Source: Loktanella sp. UBA3435 (GTDB taxonomy: Bacteria > Pseudomonadota > Alphaproteobacteria > Rhodobacterales > Rhodobacteraceae). Taken from it: DNA of 15,080 bases. Positions 1 through 6,757 of this stretch are shown here, piece by piece. Both the position numbers and the translations under genes were made by a program. The stretch lies in assembly GCA_002378665.1 (NCBI GenBank), contig DFSO01000062.1, forward strand, positions 1 to 15,080. The letters run 5' to 3'. Positions within the stretch are counted from its first letter, which is position 1; each line of letters opens with the position of its first letter. The notes under the pieces are model-generated. The model was not told where the DNA came from. It worked only from the letters and a program-made list of their open reading frames with translations, and made no database searches.

Positions 1-141
1 AGGCTCTTCAACCTCAATCTGAGCCGGCGCGTCAATAACCTCTGGCTCCGCCGTCCCCTCGCTGACAATCGCTTCAAGCCCCTCGTCAATCTTCGACGAT
101 GACCGCGTAAGTTTATCTTTGAGCTTTTTGAAAAACGACAT
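1..141 (-). CDS. ftsY: Signal recognition particle receptor FtsY, N-terminal fragment (cut by window edge)
   Basis: Only the first 47 codons are visible; the gene continues past the left edge. The start MSFFKKLKDKLTRSSSKIDE, followed by an acidic, Glu/Pro-rich stretch, is the usual opening of alphaproteobacterial FtsY: a short amphipathic membrane-targeting helix and then the variable acidic A-domain. The NG GTPase domain that would prove the call is outside the window. FtsY is the membrane-associated GTPase that receives the SRP-ribosome complex and delivers it to SecYEG. The ATG is preceded on the minus strand by AAAGG about nine bases upstream. A YhhN-family gene lies 60 bases upstream on the same strand, so the two may be co-transcribed. 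Identity rests on the N-terminal pattern alone. Confidence 0.75.
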   Translation of the reverse strand, partial: MSFFKKLKDKLTRSSSKIDEGLEAIVSEGTAEPEVIDAPAQIEVEEP

Positions 142-201
142 GCCTAGCCTTTAAAATACTGTTTCATTCCACCTAATCGCGAAACGGCCCTGAGGGAAGG
201 G

Positions 202-837
202 TCAGAGCGGCATTTGCCCGCCAAAGGCCGCCAAAAACATGGCTTGTGCCGCAAAATAGGTGATCCAGACCATACGCGAGGTAACGGGCCTGATCGCCGC
301 GCCCTTGGGCAACACGAATAATTCGCAGGCCAAAATCGCGTCCGAGACCACAAAGCAGAGCGCCGCAATCGTGCCAATCCACCAAAGGGAAGGCAGTCCA
401 ACCGCCAGAACGCCCATCACGGCAATGATTGCAACATAACCCAAGACAGGACCGCGCAGGTCCCCCGCACGCGGCCATAAAACTAGGGCCATTCCGCAGG
501 CAAGCAGACCAATCGCGATCGCCCAAACAGACATCTGCGCCACCGCCCCGAACTGCCAAAGTAGCCCAATATAGGCCAAATGCCCCAAGGCAAAGCTGAC
601 CAACCCGATCAGAAACGCGCGGTCCCCGTCGCGCGACAGCCAGAAATCCCCCAGCGCCCCGAGGATCAGACCAGCGGCCAACAAAAACGGCCCCCCATAA
701 AGCCACGCCACCAGAGCCAGCAAGGCGACACTGGTCGTTTTTATGGCCGTTTTCGCCCAACTTGATCCGCGCGGGCTATACCAGACGCCGTAGGCCGCCG
801 CCAAAACCCCTGAAATGCTGAGTAAAATCATATCCAT
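202..837 (-). CDS. YhhN-family integral membrane protein (lysoplasmalogenase/TMEM86 family)
   Basis: A 211-residue, very hydrophobic protein with about seven or eight predicted membrane helices. YhhN/TMEM86 hallmarks are visible: ALGDFWL around Asp64, a following LVSFALGHLAY block with His86, a second acidic block VVSDAILA around Asp166, and a C-terminal WITYFAAQ block (residues 191-198). Animal family members hydrolyse the vinyl-ether bond of lysoplasmalogens. The substrate of bacterial YhhN proteins is less certain, so the activity here is inferred from the family. The open frame extends 16 codons further upstream (to 885), but those residues are polar and atypical. I prefer the ATG at 837, which is preceded by AGGG about ten bases upstream; the ATG at 831 is also possible. 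It lies just before ftsY on the same strand and is divergent from the AlkB-like gene. Confidence 0.8.
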   Translation of the reverse strand: MDMILLSISGVLAAAYGVWYSPRGSSWAKTAIKTTSVALLALVAWLYGGPFLLAAGLILGALGDFWLSRDGDRAFLIGLVSFALGHLAYIGLLWQFGAVAQMSVWAIAIGLLACGMALVLWPRAGDLRGPVLGYVAIIAVMGVLAVGLPSLWWIGTIAALCFVVSDAILACELFVLPKGAAIRPVTSRMVWITYFAAQAMFLAAFGGQMPL

Positions 838-922
838 ACCGCAATCTACCCTATTGGGCGGCGATCCTGAACAGTCCTGTGACATCTTCCCCGCTGACGT
901 GGCGTTCCAGCCGTGCTAAATC

Positions 923-1969
923 ATGCACATGTTGCGCATTCTCACCCCGATGCGGCTGTTTTCAGCAGCCACTTTGACGCCCGTAGCCCTTGTTGCGGCG
1001 GCGGCGCTTTGGGGTGGCTGGTGGGTGCTTGTGGCGGTGTTGTTCCTCTCGGCGCTGACGGCGCTCCTTGACGAGGCCGTCCACCACGTCACGCCCCCTA
1101 CCGCAGAAAGCGAATTCCCTGCTGCCAAATGGCTCTCGGTCTCGCTTGGTATCGCGCATTTTGTCGTGCTATTTCTTGTGGTCAATGCACTTGCAAACCA
1201 GCCCAATGTCATCCCCGCAAAGATCGGCCTCTTCATTGCTGCCGGGTTTTTCTTTGGTCAGATCAGCAATTCCAACGCTCATGAATTGATCCACCGCGGT
1301 GGGCGCGGCATGCACCGCCTTGGCAAATGGGTTTATATTTCGCTCCTTTTCGGCCACCACACATCTGCCCATGTCCTTGTGCATCACCGCTATGTCGCGA
1401 CCACTGCTGACCCTTCGACCTCGCGGCTCGGCGAAAGCTACTACCGTTTCGTGCTGCGTGCGTGGCGTGGCTCTTTTCGCAAGGGATTAGAGGCCGAAAC
1501 CGAACGGCAAAACCGCATCGACACAGGTATCTATCTACACCCCTACGTCGCCTATGTCGCTGGTGCGATTGAATTTATCCTCGCGGCGGCGCTCATTGGC
1601 GGTATCAAAGGTGCTGTGATCTACGTGGCCCTTGCCAGTTTCTCCACCTCGCAACTCCTCCTCTCGGACTACATCCAGCACTACGGCCTCATGCGCAAAA
1701 TCACCGATGGCAAGGCAGAGCCCGTCGGCCCGCGCCATAGCTGGAATAGCCCACATTGGTTCTCGTCCGCCGTCATGCTCAACGCGCCGCGCCACTCCGA
1801 TCACCACGCGCACCCGTCGCGGACCTTCAACACGCTGGTCATTCCAGACGACAGCCCGATGTTGCCGCGCTCTCTGCCGATGATGGCCACGCTTGCTCTG
1901 TTCCCACGGCGCTGGCGCAAGGTTATGGATCCACTTGCGGCTCAATGGTCCGATCGGGAGGACACTTAA
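923..1969 (+). CDS. AlkB-like membrane di-iron hydroxylase (alkane 1-monooxygenase family)
   Basis: A 348-residue polytopic membrane protein carrying the histidine boxes of the alkane hydroxylase/fatty-acid desaturase superfamily. They are H120-ELI-H124, H150-VLV-HH155 and R290-HSDHH295, together with the AlkB signature IQHYGL (His253). After the second box, VATTADPSTSRLGESYYRF follows the AlkB pattern VATPxDPxSxRxGE. AlkB enzymes use rubredoxin-delivered electrons and O2 to hydroxylate terminal carbons of alkanes. The second box differs from classical AlkB (EHxxGHH): Ala149 replaces the Glu before the first His, and Val replaces the Gly. No rubredoxin or rubredoxin reductase gene is visible, so the natural substrate is open. 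The protein is shorter than classical AlkB (about 400 residues). The start is uncertain because the ribosome site is weak; ATGs at 929 and 950 are alternatives. The stop overlaps the next start. Confidence 0.85.
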   Translation: MHMLRILTPMRLFSAATLTPVALVAAAALWGGWWVLVAVLFLSALTALLDEAVHHVTPPTAESEFPAAKWLSVSLGIAHFVVLFLVVNALANQPNVIPAKIGLFIAAGFFFGQISNSNAHELIHRGGRGMHRLGKWVYISLLFGHHTSAHVLVHHRYVATTADPSTSRLGESYYRFVLRAWRGSFRKGLEAETERQNRIDTGIYLHPYVAYVAGAIEFILAAALIGGIKGAVIYVALASFSTSQLLLSDYIQHYGLMRKITDGKAEPVGPRHSWNSPHWFSSAVMLNAPRHSDHHAHPSRTFNTLVIPDDSPMLPRSLPMMATLALFPRRWRKVMDPLAAQWSDREDT

Positions 1970-2361
1970 TGCGCGTCCTCGCCCTTCTCGCTATCCTCGC
2001 ATCCCCCGCAAGCGCCGAAAAAGCGATGAACGCGCAAGCTTTTGACGCCTATACCTTGGGCAAAACCATCACATTCGGGCATGTAGGTGAGGCCCCTTAC
2101 GGCATCGAGCAATACCAAGAAAACCGCCGCGTCGTCTGGCAATTCATCGGCGGCGAATGCATGAATGGCGTCTGGTACGAGAGCAAAGGCAACATCTGTT
2201 TTCGCTATGATTATGACGATGAAGCCAAATGCTGGAAGTTCTACGACGAGCCAAACGGCCTGCGCGCCGAATTCATGAACCGCCCCGACGCCAGCGCCCT
2301 TTACCAAGCGCAAGACAGCGAAGACACGCTCTACTGCCCCGGCCCAGACCTCAGCTCTTAA
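1969..2361 (+). CDS. Small exported protein of unknown function with four cysteines
   Basis: A 130-residue protein that I do not recognise. It opens with a clear signal peptide (MRVLALLAILASPASA, probable cleavage before EKA), so the mature protein of about 114 residues should be periplasmic or secreted. The mature part has four cysteines (GGEC, NICF, AKCW, LYCP), enough for two disulfides, and is rich in aromatic and acidic residues (for example YDYDDEAKCWKFYDE). The start ATG overlaps the AlkB-like stop as TAATG, with GGGAGG seven bases upstream. Translational coupling to the hydroxylase is therefore likely, and a shared role is an inference. The frame is open further upstream (to 1756), but that part runs inside the AlkB-like gene in another frame and lacks a signal peptide. 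It resembles small exported proteins I remember from other Rhodobacteraceae, but I cannot name a family with confidence. Confidence 0.75.
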   Translation: MRVLALLAILASPASAEKAMNAQAFDAYTLGKTITFGHVGEAPYGIEQYQENRRVVWQFIGGECMNGVWYESKGNICFRYDYDDEAKCWKFYDEPNGLRAEFMNRPDASALYQAQDSEDTLYCPGPDLSS

Positions 2362-3839
2362 GGCAGCGTCAACCGCCCGTCAGCAAATTCAATCTCAAGC
2401 GATTTGGCCGCTTTGGCCGCGTCCGAAGTTGTGACCACAGCCCCGTCGCCACGCACTACGGCATAGCCGCGTTTCAAGGTTTCGACATAGCCAAGTGTTT
2501 CGCGCAAACGGTCAAGCGCTGTCAGTCGCGCCATTCTGGCATCTTGCTGGCTCCGTGCACGGTCTGAAATACGGCGCAAGACGTTGTCCAAATTCTCACG
2601 CTTGCGCACCACATCCCGCTGAATTGCATCGGCTTTCAGCCCCCGCGCCGCCCCGTCCAGCTTATCCTGCGCCCGCGCAACGCGTGCCTGCAAAGCAGGA
2701 TCCAGCCGCGCACTTAAACTCTCAAACCTTTGCCGATCCTGCACCAAACGGCTGCGCAAAACCGCAGGCCGCAAGGCCCCCGTCGCATCAGCGAGTTGCA
2801 GCTTGCGCGCCGAAATCCCTGTCCGCAGGGCCACTGGCAAACGGTCGCCCCAAATATCCAACCTCTGCCGAGGACCATCTAACAAACTATCCTTATTCGG
2901 TAATCCACGCGCCAAATCCGCGACCCGCTGCTTGCGCTGGCTCATCGTGTTGGTCAATGAACGGCTCAACCGCGCCCCTTGCCCATCAACCCAAGCCATC
3001 AATTCCAACCGCACAGGCACCGCCATTTCAGCAGCCGCCGTCGGCGTCGGTGCCCGCATATCGGACACAAAATCAATCAAGGTCGTATCGGTCTCGTGAC
3101 CCACCGCCGAAATGAGCGGAATGTCAGAAGCCGCCGCAGCCCGCGCCACGATCTCCTCGTTGAACCCCCAAAGGTCCTCCAACGATCCGCCGCCCCGCGC
3201 CACGATAATCAAATCAGGCCGTGGCAACGCGCCCCCCGGCGTCATTGCGTTAAAGCCTCGAATCGCATTAGCGACCTCAGGCGCGCAGGCCTTGCCCTGC
3301 ACGGCGACTGGCCAGACCAGCACCTTGCGCGGAAAGCGATCCCGCAAGCGGTGCAGAATATCGCGGATAACCGCACCCGTAGGCGAGGTCACAACACCAA
3401 TGATCTCAGGCAGATAGGGCAGTTCCATCTTACGCTCAGGATCAAATAACCCTTCGGCCGCAAGCGCCGCCTTGCGCTTCTCCAGCATCGCCATCAGCGC
3501 ACCAGCGCCCGCAACCTCAATGCTATCCACATTAATGTTATACTTCGACTGCGCGCCAAACGTCGAAAGCTTGCCCGTGATAATCACCTCAAGCCCCTCT
3601 TCGGGCATCACGCCAAGCCCCTCAACCTGGCCCTTCCAAGTGGTACAGGCGATCACATTCTTATCGTCTTTGATGTCGTAATAAATATGTCCCGAACGGG
3701 CGATCATCACACGGCCCACCTCGCCGCGCACACGCACACGGCCAAAAGTGCCCTCTAACGTCTTTTTCACCGATCCCGTTAATTCGGAAACGGTAAACTC
3801 TGGCGCGTTGGTCGCCTGTGGTTCGTCAAAAAGGTCCAT
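2358..3839 (-). CDS. xseA: Exodeoxyribonuclease VII large subunit
   Basis: A 493-residue protein matching XseA along its length. Residues about 14-110 form the N-terminal OB-fold (FTVSELTGSVKKTLEG, RVRVRGEVGRV, HIYYDIKDD). The catalytic region follows, with IGVVTSPTGAVIRDIL (147-162), LIIVARGGGSLEDLWGFNEE (210-229) and SAVGHETDTTLIDFVSDMRA (244-263), then a long helical, Arg-rich coiled-coil segment and a short C-terminal domain (LKRGYAVVRGDGAVV). With XseB it degrades single-stranded DNA from both ends into oligonucleotides, acting in repair and mismatch correction. The frame is open 28 codons further upstream, but that would run into the divergent purD start. I chose the ATG at 3839, which has AAGGG about ten bases upstream and begins MDLFDEP, as usual in relatives. 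xseB is not in this window. The 3' end overlaps the convergent small exported gene. Confidence 0.96.
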   Translation of the reverse strand: MDLFDEPQATNAPEFTVSELTGSVKKTLEGTFGRVRVRGEVGRVMIARSGHIYYDIKDDKNVIACTTWKGQVEGLGVMPEEGLEVIITGKLSTFGAQSKYNINVDSIEVAGAGALMAMLEKRKAALAAEGLFDPERKMELPYLPEIIGVVTSPTGAVIRDILHRLRDRFPRKVLVWPVAVQGKACAPEVANAIRGFNAMTPGGALPRPDLIIVARGGGSLEDLWGFNEEIVARAAAASDIPLISAVGHETDTTLIDFVSDMRAPTPTAAAEMAVPVRLELMAWVDGQGARLSRSLTNTMSQRKQRVADLARGLPNKDSLLDGPRQRLDIWGDRLPVALRTGISARKLQLADATGALRPAVLRSRLVQDRQRFESLSARLDPALQARVARAQDKLDGAARGLKADAIQRDVVRKRENLDNVLRRISDRARSQQDARMARLTALDRLRETLGYVETLKRGYAVVRGDGAVVTTSDAAKAAKSLEIEFADGRLTLP

Positions 3840-3909
3840 GCTCTGCCCTTGTGGTGTGATTGATCCGACCTTAGAACGCGGGGGACAAAAGGCCAAGCGG
3901 GAGACGGAC

Positions 3910-5172
3910 ATGAACATCCTCATTTTAGGCAGCGGCGGGCGTGAACACAGCCTCGCTTGGGCAATTCAGCAAAATCCGAAATGCGACAGGCTCATCGTAG
4001 CCCCGGGAAACGCAGGCATCGCGCAAATGTGCGAGACAGCTGACATTGATATCCTCGATGGCGATGCGGTCGCGACCTTTGCAGAAGAAAACACCATCGA
4101 CTTCGTGATCATCGGCCCAGAGGCGCCACTTGCCGCAGGCGTGGCTGATCGTCTGCGCGACGCAGGGTTGTTGGTCTTTGGACCATCAAAAGCCGCCGCC
4201 GCACTCGAAGCCTCCAAATCTTTCACAAAAGCGATCTGCGACGCCTCAGGCGCGCCCACTTCCACCTATGGTCATTTCACCGACGCCGAGGCCGCCCGTG
4301 CCCACATCCGCGCAAACGGCGCGCCAATCGTTGTCAAAGCTGACGGTTTGGCAGCAGGCAAAGGCGTCATCGTCGCCATGACCGAGGCCGAGGCTTTGGC
4401 CGCAATCGACGACATGTTCGACGGCTCCTTTGGGCAAGCAGGCGCAGAAGTCGTGATCGAAGAATTCCTGACGGGCGAAGAAGCCTCCTTTTTCGTCCTC
4501 TGCGACGGTAAAACCGTGCTGCCCATTGGCACGGCCCAAGACCATAAACGCGTCGGCGACCGCGACACTGGCCCAAACACAGGTGGCATGGGCGCCTACT
4601 CCCCCGCGCCCGTGATGACCGATGCCGTCACGCAAAAGGCACTCACCGAGATCGTACAACCCTGCATGGACGAGATGGCCAAACGCGGCACGCCGTTTGA
4701 AGGCGTCCTTTTCGTCGGCCTCATGATTGAGGACGGCCAACCCAAACTGATCGAATACAACGTGCGCTTCGGCGATCCCGAATGCCAAACCCTGATGATG
4801 CGCTTGGGCGGCCAAATCCTCGACCTGCTGCAAGCCTGCGCCGAGCACCGCCTCGCGGATGCCCAAGTCAACTGGGCCGATGACCATGCGATCACAATCG
4901 TCATGGCGGCAAATGGCTATCCCGCCGCTTACGAAAAAGGCACAGTTATCAAAGGGCTGGATGCACTCCCCGAAGATAGCAAAAACATGGTCTTCCATGC
5001 TGGCACCGCATCTAAAGACGGGCAAATCGTAGCCACTGGTGGCCGCGTCCTCGCCGTCACGGCACGCGGCGAGAACCTCAAAGAGGCCCGCGACCGCGCT
5101 TACGCCATGACACAACAGATCGACTGGCCCGAAGGCTTCTACCGCTCCGATATCGGCTGGCGCGCCCTCTAG
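3910..5172 (+). CDS. purD: Phosphoribosylamine-glycine ligase (GAR synthetase)
   Basis: A 420-residue protein of standard length for PurD. It ligates glycine to 5-phosphoribosylamine using ATP, in the second step of de novo purine synthesis in the cytoplasm. Visible motifs are the N-terminal GSGGREHSLAW (7-17) and APGNAG (31-36), FVIIGPEAPLAAGV (65-78), the ATP-grasp segment PIVVKADGLAAGKGVIVA (139-156), EEFLTGEEASFF (184-195), QDHKRVGDRDTGPNTGGMGA (210-229) and the PurD signature RFGDPECQ (286-293). The frame is open upstream to 3748, across the xseA start. The ATG at 3910 begins MNILILGSGGREHS as in relatives and follows a GGGAG site, so it is the clear choice. The gene is divergent from xseA with only 70 bases between the two starts, so their promoters must be close or overlapping. 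It appears to be transcribed alone. Confidence 0.97.
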   Translation: MNILILGSGGREHSLAWAIQQNPKCDRLIVAPGNAGIAQMCETADIDILDGDAVATFAEENTIDFVIIGPEAPLAAGVADRLRDAGLLVFGPSKAAAALEASKSFTKAICDASGAPTSTYGHFTDAEAARAHIRANGAPIVVKADGLAAGKGVIVAMTEAEALAAIDDMFDGSFGQAGAEVVIEEFLTGEEASFFVLCDGKTVLPIGTAQDHKRVGDRDTGPNTGGMGAYSPAPVMTDAVTQKALTEIVQPCMDEMAKRGTPFEGVLFVGLMIEDGQPKLIEYNVRFGDPECQTLMMRLGGQILDLLQACAEHRLADAQVNWADDHAITIVMAANGYPAAYEKGTVIKGLDALPEDSKNMVFHAGTASKDGQIVATGGRVLAVTARGENLKEARDRAYAMTQQIDWPEGFYRSDIGWRAL

Positions 5173-5183
5173 GCTTTCTATGT

Positions 5184-5210
5184 CCTAAAATACTCTCGCC
5201 GAAGGCATCC
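5184..5210. repeat. Candidate dispersed Rhodobacteraceae intergenic repeat
   Basis: Just after purD the plus strand reads AAAATACTCTCGCCGAAGGC. On the minus strand this is GCCTTCGGCGAGAGTATTTT. It closely resembles a GCCTCCGGCGGGAGTATTT-type element that I remember occurring many times between genes in roseobacter chromosomes. Only one copy is present in this window, so the repeat status rests on memory of other genomes. It sits directly before the A/T palindrome and terminator hairpin that follow. Confidence 0.45.
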
Positions 5211-5230
5211 CTTTTTTCGACGAAAAAAGG
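5210..5230. other. A/T-rich near-perfect palindrome after purD
   Basis: CCTTTTTTCG, a single A, then CGAAAAAAGG: two 10-base arms that match perfectly around one central base. In purD mRNA it can fold into an A/U stem with a loop of about five bases. It shares its right-hand AGG with the GC-rich hairpin that follows, so the two structures cannot both form fully in one transcript. It may act as the purD 3' end or simply supply the U run for the terminator read in the opposite direction. Confidence 0.55.
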
Positions 5231-5253
5231 CCGCGCCCTCCCAAGCGCGGCCT
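5222..5253 (-). terminator. Intrinsic terminator of carD
   Basis: A perfect 9-bp GC-rich stem AGGCCGCGC/GCGCGGCCT (5228-5236 and 5245-5253) with an 8-base loop. Read on the minus strand it is followed at once by six T residues (5227-5222), the classic intrinsic terminator. It starts 21 bases beyond the carD stop codon. Read on the plus strand it is followed only by CTCTTATC, so it may also stop purD transcripts, but less efficiently. Confidence 0.88.
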
Positions 5254-5274
5254 CTCTTATCAGTGGTGGGGCAA

Positions 5275-5781
5275 TTAAGCCGCGCGACCCACCAAAACAG
5301 ATTCGATCTGATCCACCGCAGCTTGCTCGCCGTCACCAGCCACAGCCGCAAACTCACGTGTCAAACGCTCCAAAGCGGCCTCATATAGCTGACGCTCGGA
5401 ATAGCTCTGCTCGCGCTGGTCATCCTGACGGTGCAAATCGCGCACAACTTCCGCAATCGCAATCAAATCGCCAGAGTTGATCTTCTGCTCATATTCCTGC
5501 GCACGGCGCGACCACATAGCCTTCTTCACCTTGGCTTTACCGCGCAAAGTCTTCAGCGCATGGTTCACGACATCAGGTGTCGCAAGTGCGCGCATGCCCA
5601 CATCCGTCGCCTTATGTGTCGGCACGCGCAGTGTCATCTTGTCCTTCTCGAACGCAATCACAAACATCTCAAGCTCAAAACCAGCGACCTCTTGGGTTTC
5701 AATCGACACGATCTTGCCCACGCCATGCGCAGGGTAAACCACAAATTCATTTGGGCTAAAGTCATTCTTCTTCTTAGACAT
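5275..5781 (-). CDS. carD: CarD/CdnL-family RNA polymerase-binding transcription regulator
   Basis: A 168-residue CarD_CdnL_TRCF family protein. The N-terminal RNA polymerase beta-interacting domain (about residues 8-65) begins FSPNEFVVYPAHGVGKIVSI and continues with MFVIAFEKDKMTLRVP. The all-helical C-terminal domain includes KKAMWSRRAQEYEQKINSGD (87-106), whose Trp90 corresponds to the conserved tryptophan that wedges into the promoter at the upstream edge of the transcription bubble in CdnL and mycobacterial CarD. The family stabilises RNA polymerase open complexes, notably at ribosomal RNA promoters. The frame is open 12 codons upstream, but the ATG at 5781 begins MSKKKNDFSPNEFVVYP and has AAAGGA seven bases before it. 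It has its own terminator downstream. A 5' leader hairpin and a U run lie just upstream (5816-5850), and the fdxA terminator separates it from the preceding gene. Confidence 0.94.
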   Translation of the reverse strand: MSKKKNDFSPNEFVVYPAHGVGKIVSIETQEVAGFELEMFVIAFEKDKMTLRVPTHKATDVGMRALATPDVVNHALKTLRGKAKVKKAMWSRRAQEYEQKINSGDLIAIAEVVRDLHRQDDQREQSYSERQLYEAALERLTREFAAVAGDGEQAAVDQIESVLVGRAA

Positions 5782-5815
5782 ATTTCGTCCTTTCGGTGAC
5801 GGACCAGTGCGACAC

Positions 5816-5850
5816 AAAAACAGCCGACAGAAACATGGGGTTTCTATCGG
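5816..5850 (-). promoter_or_regulatory. Hairpin plus U run in the carD leader (possible attenuator)
   Basis: On the minus strand CCGATAGAAAC, loop CCCAT, then GTTTCTGTCGG form an 11-bp stem with one T-G wobble (5824-5850). After CTG comes TTTTT (5820-5816). This is terminator-like, yet it lies 42 bases upstream of the carD start codon and downstream of the fdxA terminator (5922-5950), so it falls in the carD leader if the promoter is in 5851-5920. I could not identify a convincing -35/-10 pair there. It could be an attenuator, a 5' stabilising stem, or a second backstop terminator for fdxA. Confidence 0.45.
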
Positions 5851-5921
5851 GCTTGCAGTCTCACATATCTGGTTATTTATTCAGCAGCATTGTCCCTTTC
5901 ATACCACAAATTTGGACATCA

Positions 5922-5950
5922 AAAAAGCGCCCCATTTCAGAGCGCTTTTT
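5922..5950 (-). terminator. Intrinsic terminator of fdxA (structure symmetrical)
   Basis: AAAAAGCGC/GCGCTTTTT, a perfect 9-bp stem with an 11-base loop. On the minus strand the arm ends in a T run (six T's, 5926-5921), 36 bases after the fdxA stop, which fits termination of that gene. The A and T runs flank both sides, so it would also terminate plus-strand transcripts, although no plus-strand gene ends nearby. Confidence 0.85.
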
Positions 5951-5986
5951 CATATAAATAAGGACTATCGGTCAAAGCAGACCGAA

Positions 5987-6322
5987 TCAGCCCCCCTCGC
6001 CGGGTTTCTCGGAAAACAGCTCCATCTTGCCCTCTTTGCCGTCCATCTCTTCGGCACCCGGCAACATGTCCTTCTTCGTGATGATCACAGGCCACATCTC
6101 GGAGTACTTGCGGTTGAACTCAACCCATTTTTCCATGTCAGGCTCGGTGTCAGGGCGGATTGCGTCCGCTGGACACTCAGGCTCGCACACACCGCAGTCG
6201 ATGCACTCATCAGGGTGGATCACCAACATGTTCTCGCCCTCGTAGAAACAATCTACAGGGCACACTTCGACGCAGTCGGTGTATTTACAGGCGATACAGT
6301 TGTCGTTGACGATATAGGTCAT
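5987..6322 (-). CDS. fdxA: Seven-iron ferredoxin, FdxA type (3Fe-4S plus 4Fe-4S)
   Basis: A 111-residue ferredoxin. The cysteine spacing matches Azotobacter ferredoxin I shifted by one residue. Cys9, Cys17 and Cys50 fit the 3Fe-4S cluster; Cys21, Cys40, Cys43 and Cys46 fit the 4Fe-4S cluster (CVEVCP, then CIDCGVCEPECP); Cys12 and Cys25 are extra. The C-terminal segment with EKWVEFNRKYSEMWPVI, a helix typical of the FdxA group, is present. Such ferredoxins are soluble one-electron carriers; the partner enzymes of this conserved alphaproteobacterial member are not evident from the sequence. The start ATG at 6322 has only a weak ribosome site (GGAT). It lies 48 bases after the S4-protein stop on the same strand and is followed by a good terminator, so it could be the last gene of the TPR-helicase-S4 transcript or have its own promoter in the short gap. 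Confidence 0.93.
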   Translation of the reverse strand: MTYIVNDNCIACKYTDCVEVCPVDCFYEGENMLVIHPDECIDCGVCEPECPADAIRPDTEPDMEKWVEFNRKYSEMWPVIITKKDMLPGAEEMDGKEGKMELFSEKPGEGG

Positions 6323-6370
6323 GATTTCATCCGGAATTTTGTCAGGGCTTAGCTAGGACAGTCTGCCCGC

Positions 6371-6757
6371 TCATTCAAGCGTGAAAGACCCATTCCCCGC
6401 CCGAAGATACAGCATGTCCCGCCGATCCTTCTTTGTGGGACGACCTTTTCCCTCAAATCCGGGGTTTTTCGGAACATGCACCTTCGGTGGCGACATGTCC
6501 TCATACAGCGCTTGCGCTTCGGGCGCGGGTCCACGGCGGGTCCCACAGGCCAGAATTTTCACGATGCGAATGTCGGTGTTTTGTTGGAACGTCAGAACAT
6601 CCCCTGCCCCAACCGCCCTTGCAGGCTTCACGGCGGGTTGGCCCCCAATACGGACCTTTCCCCCCGTCACCACCCCTGCTGCCAGCGAGCGCGATTTGAA
6701 AAACCGCGCTTGCCAGAGCCATTTATCAAGGCGAATGGTGTCGCGACCCTCGATCAA
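6371..6757 (-). CDS. S4-domain RNA-binding protein, Hsp15-like
   Basis: A 128-residue protein similar over its whole length to E. coli Hsp15 (HslR). The S4 domain occupies about residues 8-65: IRLDKWLWQARFFKSRSLAA, then GGKVRIGGQPAVKPARAVGAGD. A linker EAQALYEDMSPP follows and then the basic tail GRPTKKDRRDMLYLR, which corresponds to the Hsp15 tail. Hsp15 binds free 50S subunits carrying a nascent chain and helps recycle stalled ribosomes; that role here is inferred from similarity. No ATG or GTG in this frame could give a full S4 domain; the best start is the TTG at 6757, which overlaps the helicase stop as TTGA. This points to translational coupling. The frame is closed by a TGA 16 codons upstream of the TTG. 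AAAGG lies immediately against the TTG, too close for normal spacing, so the exact start remains uncertain. Confidence 0.88.
   Translation of the reverse strand: MIEGRDTIRLDKWLWQARFFKSRSLAAGVVTGGKVRIGGQPAVKPARAVGAGDVLTFQQNTDIRIVKILACGTRRGPAPEAQALYEDMSPPKVHVPKNPGFEGKGRPTKKDRRDMLYLRAGNGSFTLE

Noticed and set aside
1756..1968. Upstream extension of the small exported protein to a start at 1756
   Set aside because: It would lie inside the AlkB-like gene in another frame, and would bury the obvious signal peptide and the GGGAGG site before the ATG at 1969.
2495..3115. A 206-codon open frame on the plus strand
   Set aside because: Antisense to xseA, with Pro/Ala/Ser-rich shadow composition and no domain.
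3849..3876. TTGTGG and TTAGAA with a 16-base spacer as a purD promoter
   Set aside because: Position relative to purD is sensible, but both hexamers match the consensus poorly, and similar matches are expected by chance.
4246..5115. A 289-codon open frame on the minus strand
   Set aside because: It is entirely antisense to purD, which is certain; no motif or family resemblance and no plausible ribosome site.
5807..6352. A 181-codon open frame on the plus strand across the carD leader and fdxA
   Set aside because: It runs through the fdxA terminator and antisense to fdxA; His/Val/Leu-rich shadow of the ferredoxin codons with no recognisable domain.
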